Below are positions 29,295 to 37,522 of a DNA stretch of 64,000 nt, piece after piece (the first letter of the stretch is position 1; every line of letters starts with the position of its first letter). The stretch is taken from the NCBI GenBank assembly GCA_025060695.1, contig JANXBH010000002.1, forward strand, positions 108,826 through 172,825, in the 5' to 3' direction. The notes beneath the pieces were generated by a model. That model saw only the letters and a list, made by a program, of their open reading frames with translations. It made no database searches and was not told where the DNA came from. Made by a program: the position numbers and the translations under genes. Origin of the DNA: Caldifarciminota bacterium. Its GTDB lineage: Bacteria > Hydrothermota > Hydrothermia > LBFQ01 > DSFT01.

Positions 29295-30272
29295 TTAGAA
29301 TATACCTGCTCTTAGTATATCATGTAAATGAACTATTCCAACGAGTTTATCATTATCATCCAAAACTAAAAGGACTGTAATTTTATACTTTTCCATCAAA
29401 TTCAAGGCATCAGCTACACTATCTTTATAACTTATAGTTTTTGGTGATGTTGTCATTGCAAGTTTTACACTACCATTATTTAAATCACCTCTTCTCTCCA
29501 CGTATCTTCTTAAATCTCCATCTGTTATAATACCTACAAGTTTTCCATCTCTATCTAATACTGCGGTTGCCCCAAAACCCTTACTTGTAATTTCTATAAT
29601 AGCATCCCTTATACTCATATCCTCACGTACAATAGGTATTTTTTCACCTTTATGCATTATCTCATAAACTTTTTTTAATCTTTTCCCTATTATGCCACCA
29701 GGATGTAGTTTTGCAAATTGCTCCTTTGAAAAACCTTTCATTTCCATTAGAACTACAGCTATTGCATCACCAAGTATCATTTGTGCAGTTGTTGAAGAGG
29801 TTGGGGATAAGTTAAATGGACATGCTTCTCTTTTAACTTTTATATCTATCGCAACATCACTGTTTTTTGCTATAGTTGACTCAGGATTTCCTGTTATACA
29901 AATTATAGGAACTTTTAAAAATTTAATATATGGGATGATATTTATAATTTCATCGGTTTCTCCGCTATTTGAAAGAATTATTATAACATCATTTCTATCA
30001 ATCATTCCTAAATCACCATGAACTGCCTCTGACGGATGTAAAAAGATAGAAGGCGTTCCTGTACTTGATAAGGTTGAAGAGATTTTCCTTGCAACATGAC
30101 CAGATTTTCCTATACCGATTAAAATTACCTTACCTTTGCAACTACCTAAAATTTCTATAGCCTTTACAAATGAACTATTCAAACTTTCCTTTAGGTTAAT
30201 TATAGTTTCTAATTCTATATCAATAACTTTCTTTGCAATTTCTATAATACTACTATCATTCAATAACTTCAT
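29295..30272 (-). CDS. kdsD: D-arabinose-5-phosphate isomerase KdsD/KpsF
   Basis: 325 aa, the standard length. SIS domain (about 1-190) with GIGKSGHVARKISSTLSSTG, LHPSEAVHGDLGMI and SNSGETDEI, then paired CBS domains (about 205-325). Interconverts ribulose-5-phosphate and arabinose-5-phosphate, the first step toward Kdo for lipopolysaccharide. This supports an LPS outer membrane along with lptB. The start overlaps the upstream phosphorylase gene by 17 bp. Confidence 0.95.
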   Translation of the reverse strand: MKLLNDSSIIEIAKKVIDIELETIINLKESLNSSFVKAIEILGSCKGKVILIGIGKSGHVARKISSTLSSTGTPSIFLHPSEAVHGDLGMIDRNDVIIILSNSGETDEIINIIPYIKFLKVPIICITGNPESTIAKNSDVAIDIKVKREACPFNLSPTSSTTAQMILGDAIAVVLMEMKGFSKEQFAKLHPGGIIGKRLKKVYEIMHKGEKIPIVREDMSIRDAIIEITSKGFGATAVLDRDGKLVGIITDGDLRRYVERRGDLNNGSVKLAMTTSPKTISYKDSVADALNLMEKYKITVLLVLDDNDKLVGIVHLHDILRAGIF

Positions 30273-31560
30273 ATATTAGGGGTTGAGGTTGAATTCTTCT
30301 TTTCACGGTTTTATATGAAGTCTCAAGTATTTCAATTGCATGGTTCATATTTTTTTCATCACTTGCCATAACTTCAAATATTACATCATTTTCTTCAATC
30401 CTATCACCAACTTTTTTATGAAGAATAATGCCCGCTTTATGGTCTATTACATCATCCATCTTACTTCTTCCTGCTCCAAGTATTTGTGCAGCTAAACCAA
30501 TTGCATAAGTATCAAATTGAGATATATAACCAGATGTATGTGCTCTTATATAGTATCTATATTTGGTTCTTGTAAATTCTTCAGAATTTACGTAATTCCA
30601 ATCACCTCCATGCAATTCTATCATACTTCTTAATCTTCTTAGACCTTCACGATTATACAGATTTTCCTTCAGCTTCTTATATCCTTCATCTACACTTTTT
30701 ACTACATCTACTATATATAGCATATACGCACCAAGTTTTAATGTAAGCTCTGTAACATCAGGTGGTCCACTACCTTTTAAAACTTCTATTGCCTCTTTTA
30801 CTTCTATTGCATTACCTATTGCTTTTCCTAATGGTTCATCCATATTTGTAATTAATGCTATTACCCTTTTATTCATTTTTCTCCCTATTTCTACAAGTAG
30901 CATAGCTAACTCTTTTGCATCTCTATACCTTTGCATAAATGCACCTGAACCTGTCTTTACATCAAGAACTATTGCATCTACACCTTCTGCAAGTTTCTTG
31001 CTCATAATACTTGAAGCAATTAAAGGAATGCTCTCAATCGTTGCAGAAGTATCTCTAATAGCATATAGTTTCTTGTCTGCAGGGACAAGATTTTCAGTTT
31101 GACCTATAATTGAACAACCAACTTTTTCAACTATAGTTTTAAATTCCTTAATTGATAAGTCCGTTCTATAACCTTTAATTGATTCTAACTTATCCAATGT
31201 CCCTCCTGTATGACCAAGTGCTCTACCTGATATCATTGGAACAGCTACTAAATTAGTAGATGCTACAAGTGGTGCAAGCGCTATAGATACTTTATCTCCT
31301 ACACCTCCCGTTGAGTGTTTGTCCACAGTAGGTTTCTTTAGAAATTTCCAATCTAATACTTCCCCGCTTTTCATCATAGCCTCAGTTAAGTATGCAGTTT
31401 CCATACTATCCATACCTCTATAGTATATTGCCATAAGAAGTGCTGAAGCTTGATAGTCCAAAATTTCTCCATTCAGTATTCCTTCTATAAAAAATTCTAT
31501 TTCTTTTTTGCCAAGCTTTTCTCCATCTCTCTTTTTTCTTATAATATCAACTATTCTCAT
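30256..31560 (-). CDS. thymidine / pyrimidine-nucleoside phosphorylase
   Basis: 434 aa, standard length. KHSTGGVGDKVSIALAPLVA (phosphate site), SGRALGHTGGTLDKLESI, the DVKTGSGAFM block and the C-terminal PYNP domain (HKKVGDRIEENDVIFEV) are clear. Splits pyrimidine (deoxy)nucleosides to base and sugar-1-phosphate. Whether it is DeoA or Pdp cannot be decided by eye. The ATG overlaps the upstream small gene by 4 bp. Confidence 0.94.
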   Translation of the reverse strand: MRIVDIIRKKRDGEKLGKKEIEFFIEGILNGEILDYQASALLMAIYYRGMDSMETAYLTEAMMKSGEVLDWKFLKKPTVDKHSTGGVGDKVSIALAPLVASTNLVAVPMISGRALGHTGGTLDKLESIKGYRTDLSIKEFKTIVEKVGCSIIGQTENLVPADKKLYAIRDTSATIESIPLIASSIMSKKLAEGVDAIVLDVKTGSGAFMQRYRDAKELAMLLVEIGRKMNKRVIALITNMDEPLGKAIGNAIEVKEAIEVLKGSGPPDVTELTLKLGAYMLYIVDVVKSVDEGYKKLKENLYNREGLRRLRSMIELHGGDWNYVNSEEFTRTKYRYYIRAHTSGYISQFDTYAIGLAAQILGAGRSKMDDVIDHKAGIILHKKVGDRIEENDVIFEVMASDEKNMNHAIEILETSYKTVKRRIQPQPLIYEVIE

Positions 31561-31883
31561 GACTTAATCTTTAATTGAACTCCAAGCGACATTCTTATAA
31601 CCTCACTTATTTGCTCCTCTACTGAAACCTTGTGCTTAGTATCAAAGCTAAGCAGAAAAAACAAAGGGTTAGTGCTTTCATATACTATCAATTTTGTTCT
31701 ATGATCAAAATACTTTTCATAATCGTCTTCTATAATTACAAGACCATAGTTTTTTTCTTCATAAATCTTTCTTAATAATTTTCTAACTTCAGATGGCTCA
31801 CTCAGAGTGATATAATCTACACCTACAAGTGAAAACCCGGGTTTATAATCACTTTGACCTATTACTAAAACTTTTTGTTTCAA
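31557..31883 (-). CDS. orphan V-type ATPase subunit F-like protein
   Basis: 108 aa beginning at TTG, 7 nt after a promoter motif; no ATG fits. The fold pattern VLVIGQSDYKPGFSLVGVDYI, then YGLVIIEDDY and ending KLIVYESTNPLFFLL, matches the small Rossmann-like F subunit (14 kDa) of V/A-type ATPases. No other ATPase subunit lies in the window, and the gene is coupled to nucleoside phosphorylase. It may have a different job. Assignment moderate. Confidence 0.5.
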   Translation of the reverse strand: MKQKVLVIGQSDYKPGFSLVGVDYITLSEPSEVRKLLRKIYEEKNYGLVIIEDDYEKYFDHRTKLIVYESTNPLFFLLSFDTKHKVSVEEQISEVIRMSLGVQLKIKS

Positions 31884-31890
31884 AGTGTGA

Positions 31891-31900
31891 AAATTTTAAA
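31891..31900 (-). promoter_or_regulatory. TTTAAAATTT promoter motif
   Basis: Minus-strand motif ending 7 nt before the TTG start of the F-subunit-like gene. It drives that gene, the phosphorylase and kdsD. The usual spacing supports the TTG. Confidence 0.55.
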
Positions 31901-31909
31901 GCACAAAAA

Positions 31910-33097
31910 TTATTCTATAATTTTAAATGAACTTATATCTTCGTTTTTATCTATCATTCCAATAATTTTTTCAATATTTGCTATAACTTTTTTAACATCA
32001 ATAACTTGATTTTCCTCTAAATATTTAGAGAGATAATTTTTAGCATTTATAAATATGTTCCTTGCACCATTTGGATTTCTTTGCTCAATGTGCTTATAGT
32101 ATCCTGCACATATTTGTATTATCCCTTTAATGAAATTTCTATACTTGTTTTCAACTGGCATTTCGCGCCATAAGTCTTCCAAAACTTCGTGTGCTTCAAA
32201 ATAATCGCCAGTTCTTAGTAATTCTAAACCTTTTATAAACCTTTCATCGTTAAATATATTCTTCTTTAAAACAAGATAAACTCCGCTTATGTCAAGACTA
32301 CCATGGTTTAAATTTACTGCTCTCTCAAGTATTTTATTAGTTGGTTCTAATATATGAGAATATAGATGAAAGTCATTTATTAGTTCAAAAAAATAATTTA
32401 AGTCTTTGTGTAATAATTCAATAGAGAATTGCGGTGAAAAGTCCTCATTTAAAATTTTTTCCTTTTTCACTTCTAAAAAATAACTTCTTCCTGCACCGTT
32501 TGAAAGAATTTCCAAAATTAAGTCCTTTCTTATTCCCATATTCTCACCTATAGTTATAGTTTCCATAATAGACTGTAATATCCCTGCAAGAGCAAAGTTA
32601 TTTAATAGTTTAAGTTTTGTAGGCTCACCTATGTTATCAAAATAGTAAAATTTCTTTGTAAATGTTTCTATAATGTGCTCTATAAGCTTTAGTCTGGACT
32701 TATCACCTGAAATTAACATTACAAGACTTCCTGTATTTGCAGCGGGAATACTACCAAGCAATGGTGCTTCAAAGTAGTATCCATTTAGCTCCCTTACTTT
32801 CTGATAAAACTTTTTTACAAAACTATAACTATTTGTAGTCATATCTACAATTATTTTATTTTCAATATTTTGAGGTTCAATCCTCTTGAAAAGAAGTTCT
32901 TCCACTGCTTTAGAGTCTCTTATTATGATAAATATAACATCTGAATTATAAAATAGTTCGTTTGGGTCTAAAAAGTGATTGTAATTTTTTGCTTTTTCAA
33001 CTGCTCTATTATATACATAAAGATTTATACCTTGAGAAATCATCCTATCTACTATAGCTTTTCCAAGATTTCCTAAACCAACAAAACCCACTTTCAT
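31910..33097 (-). CDS. fusion of a 3-hydroxyisobutyrate dehydrogenase-like enzyme with a DUF309 domain
   Basis: 395 aa. Residues 1-285 are a beta-hydroxyacid dehydrogenase: Rossmann start GFVGLGNLGKAIVDRMI, substrate block FEAPLLGSIPAANTGSL, and the catalytic lysine region GEPTKLKLLNN with K163 and N167. Residues of about 287-361 are a complete DUF309 helical domain (GDYFEAHEVLEDLWREMP, FIKGIIQICAGYYKH, GARNIF). DUF309 proteins are normally separate proteins of about 130 aa. The fused protein continues in one frame with no break. Substrate unknown (succinic semialdehyde or hydroxyisobutyrate class). It follows the SPOUT gene by 1 bp. Confidence 0.85.
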   Translation of the reverse strand: MKVGFVGLGNLGKAIVDRMISQGINLYVYNRAVEKAKNYNHFLDPNELFYNSDVIFIIIRDSKAVEELLFKRIEPQNIENKIIVDMTTNSYSFVKKFYQKVRELNGYYFEAPLLGSIPAANTGSLVMLISGDKSRLKLIEHIIETFTKKFYYFDNIGEPTKLKLLNNFALAGILQSIMETITIGENMGIRKDLILEILSNGAGRSYFLEVKKEKILNEDFSPQFSIELLHKDLNYFFELINDFHLYSHILEPTNKILERAVNLNHGSLDISGVYLVLKKNIFNDERFIKGLELLRTGDYFEAHEVLEDLWREMPVENKYRNFIKGIIQICAGYYKHIEQRNPNGARNIFINAKNYLSKYLEENQVIDVKKVIANIEKIIGMIDKNEDISSFKIIE

Positions 33098-33098
33098 A

Positions 33099-33557
33099 TT
33101 ATCCTCTCCTTACATAGTCAACCCAATAAAATATTATTCCAAATGCAACAGAAACGTTCAAACTTTGTACTTTTCCATATTGAGGTATTTTAATAAGAAC
33201 ATCAGACAAGTCAAGAATTTCCTTATCTATACCTTTACTTTCGTTCCCAAAGATAATTATAGTTTTTTGATTGTAGTTATAGTTCCTATAGTTTATCGCA
33301 TTTTCGGACAAACTCGTGGCGACAATTTTATATTCTTGTTTTTTCATATCTAAGAGAAATTCCATAGGTTCCTCTACAATTTCAATCCTTACCCATTTAT
33401 GTGAACCTTTGCTAATTTTTTCATTTATCACAAACGGTTTATCTTCAGTTATATAAACTTTTTCTATACCAACAGCATCTGCTGTCCTTACAATTGCAGA
33501 ACAATTTTGAGGATTTTCAAGCTTGTATAAATATGGAAATATACCAACTAATTTCAA
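33099..33557 (-). CDS. SPOUT-class RNA 2'-O-methyltransferase (TrmH family)
   Basis: 152 aa, minimal catalytic domain only. Motif 1 is NPQNCSAIVRTADAVGI with the catalytic Arg, motif 2 IIIFGNESKGID and motif 3 IPQYGKVQSLNVSVAFGI. Likely methylates a tRNA ribose. It starts at TTG, 7 nt after a promoter motif, and no better start is available. Upstream gene of the pair with the dehydrogenase-DUF309 fusion. Confidence 0.9.
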   Translation of the reverse strand: MKLVGIFPYLYKLENPQNCSAIVRTADAVGIEKVYITEDKPFVINEKISKGSHKWVRIEIVEEPMEFLLDMKKQEYKIVATSLSENAINYRNYNYNQKTIIIFGNESKGIDKEILDLSDVLIKIPQYGKVQSLNVSVAFGIIFYWVDYVRRG

Positions 33558-33564
33558 GAGCTTA

Positions 33565-33574
33565 AAATTTTAAA
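33565..33574 (-). promoter_or_regulatory. TTTAAAATTT promoter motif of the TrmH-family gene
   Basis: Minus-strand motif ending 7 nt before the TTG start; no Shine-Dalgarno sequence. Confidence 0.55.
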
Positions 33575-33579
33575 GTTTA

Positions 33580-34077
33580 CTAAATAATAACTATTTTTCC
33601 TTCAGTACCTACAATAATTCCGGCTTTATTTTCTAAATAAAGTTTTCCAGCTAAAAGGCAAATTATAGCATCTTTCTCATCCTTGATTAAATTTTGTTTC
33701 TCTAAACTATAACCAAGACCATTTATAAATTCAAAAAAATGCCCATTAAAAGCAGATGGAAATGTTTCAAAAACCAAAATACCATGCATTTCTAAAATAT
33801 TCTTAATGCTAATTCCTCTCAGTGCAAGTTCTTTCATATGTTTAAAAGTTATAGGCAGAACATTTATTCTCCTTTTCTTTAAGTAAATATCAATATCCCT
33901 AAAGTGTTTGTTTTTTCTTGGAAGTGAAAGAGGAGCATCTATTAGGACTATACTAAAGTTTTTCGAAAAATTAATAATTTCTTCATCATGAAACAGAGAT
34001 TTCAACCTTATTGTCTTGTTATCAAAGTATGCTAAATAAGAGTATCTCTTTACCGAAAGGTCTATACCAAGCACCAC
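33580..34077 (-). CDS. DUF429 family predicted RNase H-fold protein
   Basis: 165 aa. GIDLSVKRYSYLAYFDN at the N-terminus, VLIDAPLSLPR, and VFETFPSAFNG followed by KDEKDAIICLLAGKLYLE with late acidic residues are the DUF429 landmarks, a family predicted to have an RNase H-like nuclease fold. Starts at GTG (two tandem GTGs), 4 nt after a promoter motif. Monocistronic. Biological role unknown. Confidence 0.78.
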   Translation of the reverse strand: MVLGIDLSVKRYSYLAYFDNKTIRLKSLFHDEEIINFSKNFSIVLIDAPLSLPRKNKHFRDIDIYLKKRRINVLPITFKHMKELALRGISIKNILEMHGILVFETFPSAFNGHFFEFINGLGYSLEKQNLIKDEKDAIICLLAGKLYLENKAGIIVGTEGKIVII

Positions 34078-34081
34078 TTTT

Positions 34082-34091
34082 AAATTTTAAA
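34082..34091 (-). promoter_or_regulatory. TTTAAAATTT promoter motif of the DUF429 gene
   Basis: Minus-strand motif ending 4 nt before the GTG start. Confidence 0.5.
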
Positions 34092-34260
34092 TTACTAAGG
34101 AAAAATTTAACCTTCCTATTGAGTTTAAAGTGATTTTTAAAGTTTTTGATGAAGATTTGGAAATTGCTTTTTAAAAATTAATAATTAGTCTAAAGACCTT
34201 CCAAGGGCGAAAATTTGTAGCGAGTAAAAAAGAGTTAGAAAACTTAAAAAATTGTATAAC
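34092..34260. other. gene-free stretch, possible coding relic
   Basis: This is the longest intergenic stretch of the window. One plus-strand frame reads KEKFNLPIEFKVIFKVFDED and then LEIAF before TAA (about 34097-34174), preceded by no start codon. It looks like the end of a decayed gene but is too short to classify. I see no RNA gene, strong hairpin or repeat. Confidence 0.3.
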
Positions 34261-34270
34261 TTTAAAATTT
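34261..34270 (+). promoter_or_regulatory. TTTAAAATTT promoter motif of dnaX
   Basis: Ends 4 nt before the GTG start of dnaX; no Shine-Dalgarno sequence. Confidence 0.6.
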
Positions 34271-34274
34271 TAAT

Positions 34275-35663
34275 GTGAGTTTAGCTGTAAAGTATAGACC
34301 TAAAACATTTGATGAACATATTGGACAAGAGCACATTGTAAAAGCTTTAAGAAAAGCACTTAAAGAAGGAAAAATTTCTCAGGCATATCTATTTGCAGGT
34401 CCAAAAGGAGTCGGAAAAACTACAACTGCAAGAATATTGTCTAAAGCACTTAATTGCGAAAGTTCGAGCAAAATAACAGATAATCCTTGCGGAATATGTA
34501 AATCCTGTATAGACATAGAAAATTCAAGACATGTAGATGTTATAGAAATAGATGGTGCAAGTAATAGAGGTATAGATGAAGTAAGGAATATTAGAGAAAA
34601 CATAAAGAACCTGCCAATAAGAGGAAGATATAAAGTATACATAGTAGACGAAGTGCACATGCTAACAATAGAAGCCTTCAATGCACTATTAAAAACACTT
34701 GAAGAACCACCAAAACATGTAGTATTTATATTCGCTACAACTGACCCACAAAAAATACCTCCAACTGTCCTATCAAGACTCCAAAGATACGACTTTAGAC
34801 CAATTCCCATATTTGAAATTATTCAAAGATTAAATTACATAGTAAAGAAGGAAAATATAGATATTGAAGATAGAGCAATTGAGGAAATTGCAAGAAGGAG
34901 TGATAGTAGTCTAAGAGATGCTATATCTATACTTGAACAGATGACTATGTTTATTGATGGAAAGATTACTCATAAGGATGTTATTAATATTTTAGGTTCA
35001 GTAGAATCAGAACTAATGGAAGACTTACTAAGTAGTATTCTTTCAGGAAATGTAAATAGAGCAATAGATATAACGAATGAAATTTTACAAAAGAACCTGT
35101 CTATATTAGATTTTATTAGGGAGTTTAATACTTTTCTATTTGAAAAGTTCAAGGAAATTATCAATAATCCTTCTAAAGACTATACAAAGGAAGACCTAAT
35201 GCAACTTCTAAATACCGCACTTGAAATGGAAAAAGTAGTAAAATACTCTATAACACCAAAAATATGGTTAGTGTTTTTTATATCTAAAATGTGCTATATA
35301 CCAAGAACTGTTCAGCTATTACAAATACTTCAAGATTATAATTTAGTGTATAGGAAAACTAAAAGGGAAGAAGAAAAGAAAAAAGAAACCATTAAAGATA
35401 AGCTATATAACCATGTTATAAATCATAAGAAATCTCAAATTGATATATTTCTTACCGCTCAAATAGAAGAAGAAAAAGAAAGTATTATTTTTACGTTTAG
35501 TGATGCCAATTCATATAGTGAAGCAAAATTGAAATTAGATGAAATAAGAAAGGAACTAAGCGCTTTGGGATATAACTATAAAAATGTTGAAATTAAACTA
35601 AAAGAAGAAAATCCAAAGAAAGTAAAACTTATAAATGAGCTTTCTCTAAGGAGGATATCATAG
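34275..35663 (+). CDS. dnaX: DNA polymerase III subunit tau/gamma
   Basis: 462 aa. YRPKTFDEHIGQEHIV leads to Walker A GPKGVGKTT (about 42-50). Then come the zinc module with CGICKSC, the DEVH box (VYIVDEVHML) and SRLQRYDFRPI. It loads the beta clamp at replication forks. The GTG start overlaps an out-of-frame ATG at 34273 and is fixed by the conserved MSLAVKYRPK. The C-terminal part after residue about 360 is shorter than many tau proteins. The stop overlaps the probable start of pcm. Confidence 0.95.
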   Translation: MSLAVKYRPKTFDEHIGQEHIVKALRKALKEGKISQAYLFAGPKGVGKTTTARILSKALNCESSSKITDNPCGICKSCIDIENSRHVDVIEIDGASNRGIDEVRNIRENIKNLPIRGRYKVYIVDEVHMLTIEAFNALLKTLEEPPKHVVFIFATTDPQKIPPTVLSRLQRYDFRPIPIFEIIQRLNYIVKKENIDIEDRAIEEIARRSDSSLRDAISILEQMTMFIDGKITHKDVINILGSVESELMEDLLSSILSGNVNRAIDITNEILQKNLSILDFIREFNTFLFEKFKEIINNPSKDYTKEDLMQLLNTALEMEKVVKYSITPKIWLVFFISKMCYIPRTVQLLQILQDYNLVYRKTKREEEKKKETIKDKLYNHVINHKKSQIDIFLTAQIEEEKESIIFTFSDANSYSEAKLKLDEIRKELSALGYNYKNVEIKLKEENPKKVKLINELSLRRIS

Positions 35664-36274
35664 AGAGTATTATAAAAGATTGGCAAGAAAATAACTATAA
35701 AATCATAGGAAATATAAGGAAAGTAATAAAAGATGAGAAAATAATTAATGCCTTTGAAAAAATTCCAAGAAATCTTTTTGTTGAAAATGAACCATTTGAA
35801 GATAAGGCGGTTCACCTGAAATTAAATCAAACATCTTCTCAGCCAAGCTTAATAGCAAAGATGCTTGAACTACTTGAAATTAAACCTACAGATACTATCC
35901 TTGAAATTGGTACAGGAAGCGGTTATTTAACAGCTATTTTATGTGAAATTTCTCATTTTGTTTATTCTATTGATATATTTAGTGAGTTCATAGAAGAAAC
36001 GGACAAAAAGTTAAAACTATTAGGTTATAAGAACTATAAACTACTTGTAAGAGACGGAAATTATGGTTTAGCAGAATTTTCACCGTATGAAAAAATAATA
36101 GCTTCCGCATATTTTGAAAGTATTCCGACGGCATTGTTAGAGCAGTTAACTATTGATGGTATATTAGTTTTACCTGTTGGTAATAAACAATTGCAATATA
36201 TTTACAAGGTTATAAAAAAAGAAGCTGTTTTATTTGTACCTATTGTTCCTTTTGATAAACAAGGTCAAAACTAA
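35660..36274 (+). CDS. pcm: protein-L-isoaspartate O-methyltransferase with apparent ATA start
   Basis: About 204 aa if read from ATA 35660. The first in-frame ATG is only at 35861, which would remove the conserved N-terminal third. That third is clearly coding: FEKIPRNLFVENEPFEDKAV and NQTSSQPSLIAKM are Pcm signatures. SAM motif I is ILEIGTGSGYL. AAGGAGG at 35649-35654 lies 5 nt before ATA (or 2 before ATC 35657). The ATA overlaps the dnaX TAG. It repairs isoaspartyl residues in aged proteins. The 3' end overlaps the convergent YceI gene by 35 bp. Confidence 0.85.
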   Translation: MESIIKDWQENNYKIIGNIRKVIKDEKIINAFEKIPRNLFVENEPFEDKAVHLKLNQTSSQPSLIAKMLELLEIKPTDTILEIGTGSGYLTAILCEISHFVYSIDIFSEFIEETDKKLKLLGYKNYKLLVRDGNYGLAEFSPYEKIIASAYFESIPTALLEQLTIDGILVLPVGNKQLQYIYKVIKKEAVLFVPIVPFDKQGQN

Positions 36275-36725
36275 TATTTACAGTATCAGAAACCTCTATA
36301 AATCCAAACTTTGGACGAGTTATTTGAAAGTCCGAAAGTAAAATCTTAAACTCACCACTAACAAATGTGAAGTTATTTTCAAATTTCATATTTATTGGGA
36401 CAGATATATATCTTTCTATACCTGAGATTTTCAATTTTCCAAAAATTGCATTTTTTACTAAACTATCTGGGAAAAATTCAATATACTCATATTTATCCGC
36501 TTTTATTGACCTATACATTTGAGCATCCCTAATACCATTTCCTGTTTTTAATGACTTTGAAACCACTCTTACATAACCTGAAATATAAATACTATCGTAT
36601 TGAATTTTTGAATCTATACTATTTGCTATACCGTTTACTTGATGAAGTGTAGCATTAAGAAAAAATGAAATTTTTGATTTTGCATTAAGAAGAGTATAGG
36701 TTTGACTAATAAAAAAAATTAGCAT
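36240..36725 (-). CDS. YceI family periplasmic protein
   Basis: 161 aa. A short hydrophobic start serves as signal peptide. The YceI lipocalin-like barrel follows: YTLLNAKSKISFFLNATLHQVNG, GNGIRDAQMYRSIKADKYEYIEF and SGEFKILLSDFQITRP. YceI proteins bind polyisoprenoid molecules. It directly abuts the upstream lipoprotein, which bears a possible c-haem motif, so the two are a pair. Its stop lies inside pcm on the other strand. Confidence 0.85.
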   Translation of the reverse strand: MLIFFISQTYTLLNAKSKISFFLNATLHQVNGIANSIDSKIQYDSIYISGYVRVVSKSLKTGNGIRDAQMYRSIKADKYEYIEFFPDSLVKNAIFGKLKISGIERYISVPINMKFENNFTFVSGEFKILLSDFQITRPKFGFIEVSDTVNISFDLVYQKEQ

Positions 36726-37091
36726 TTATTGTATATATAAATATCTTCCTGCTTGACCACCGGGATAATGACAAGCTCTACAACCATTAGCATTACTCAC
36801 TGATACATTCATCTGTAAGTATGAAGAACCATCTATTTTCTCAATCCTTGCCTGATAAGGAAAACATATATTACCTACTATATTAAATCTTCCAAGTGTA
36901 TCAGTTGTATCGGAAAATATATTGTCTTTAGCATCTATTACTTTTACAACTACATTCTTTGCCCTTTTACTATAAGATGAGTCAATTGGGTCGGTCGACA
37001 CAAAGTATTCAAAACTTACACTTTGACAATTGTCAGATGACTGTCTTGAGCAAGCAAGAAAAAATACAAAAAATAGAAAAATCCTATGCAT
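36726..37091 (-). CDS. lipoprotein with carboxypeptidase-regulatory-like domain and a C-terminal CxxCH motif
   Basis: 121 aa. Lipobox FFLAC with lipid Cys at 14. A beta-sandwich domain follows (VVVKVIDAKDNIFSDTTDTLGRF), of the type found in carboxypeptidase regulatory-like repeats. The C-terminus carries C104-R-A-C107-H108, a single c-type haem attachment motif, then YPGG. Whether haem is attached is untested. Promoter motif 5 nt upstream; YceI directly downstream. Confidence 0.7.
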   Translation of the reverse strand: MHRIFLFFVFFLACSRQSSDNCQSVSFEYFVSTDPIDSSYSKRAKNVVVKVIDAKDNIFSDTTDTLGRFNIVGNICFPYQARIEKIDGSSYLQMNVSVSNANGCRACHYPGGQAGRYLYIQ

Positions 37092-37096
37092 AATTT

Positions 37097-37128
37097 AAAT
37101 TTTAAAGTTAGTTTTGGCTTTAAAATTT
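37097..37128. promoter_or_regulatory. back-to-back divergent promoter motifs, perfect 11-bp inverted repeat
   Basis: AAATTTTAAAG (37097-37107) and CTTTAAAATTT (37118-37128) are exact reverse complements with a 10-nt spacer. The left arm ends 5 nt from the lipoprotein ATG on the minus strand. The right arm ends 7 nt from ATG 37136. Confidence 0.65.
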
Positions 37129-37135
37129 TTGGACC

Positions 37136-37519
37136 ATGTTTTATATACTTTTGATATTTATTTCTGGATGTGCAATTTTTAGCACACAAACAACTTATAC
37201 TAATGAGAACGAAAAAGAGCTAACACCTGCAACTATAAGGAAAGAGATAAAAGTGGGTATGACATCCTCTGAAGTTGTCCAAGCTCTTGGCTCACCTAAC
37301 ATTCTTACATATGATAGCAAAGGTAGGGAAGTATGGGTTTATGATAGAATTTCTGCTGAGATAGAAACAAAAACTGATGCTCAATATGGAACAATATTAA
37401 TCTTAGGCTTCTTTAGCGAAAGAAAAAGAGTAAAGCAAACTCAAAAGACACTAACACTAATTATTACTATGAGTGATAATAAAGTAGAGAGTTTTAGCTA
37501 TCATTACTCAAAGTTCTAA
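37136..37519 (+). CDS. BamE/SmpA-like lipoprotein
   Basis: 127 aa. Lipobox FISGC (Cys 12). ATIRKEIKVGMTSSEVVQALGSPNIL followed by GREVWVYD is the SmpA/OmlA (BamE) fold signature. BamE is an accessory lipoprotein of the outer-membrane barrel assembly machine. Many other lipoproteins share this fold, so the exact role is open. Three bp before the next lipoprotein gene. Confidence 0.75.
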   Translation: MFYILLIFISGCAIFSTQTTYTNENEKELTPATIRKEIKVGMTSSEVVQALGSPNILTYDSKGREVWVYDRISAEIETKTDAQYGTILILGFFSERKRVKQTQKTLTLIITMSDNKVESFSYHYSKF

Positions 37520-37522
37520 GCT

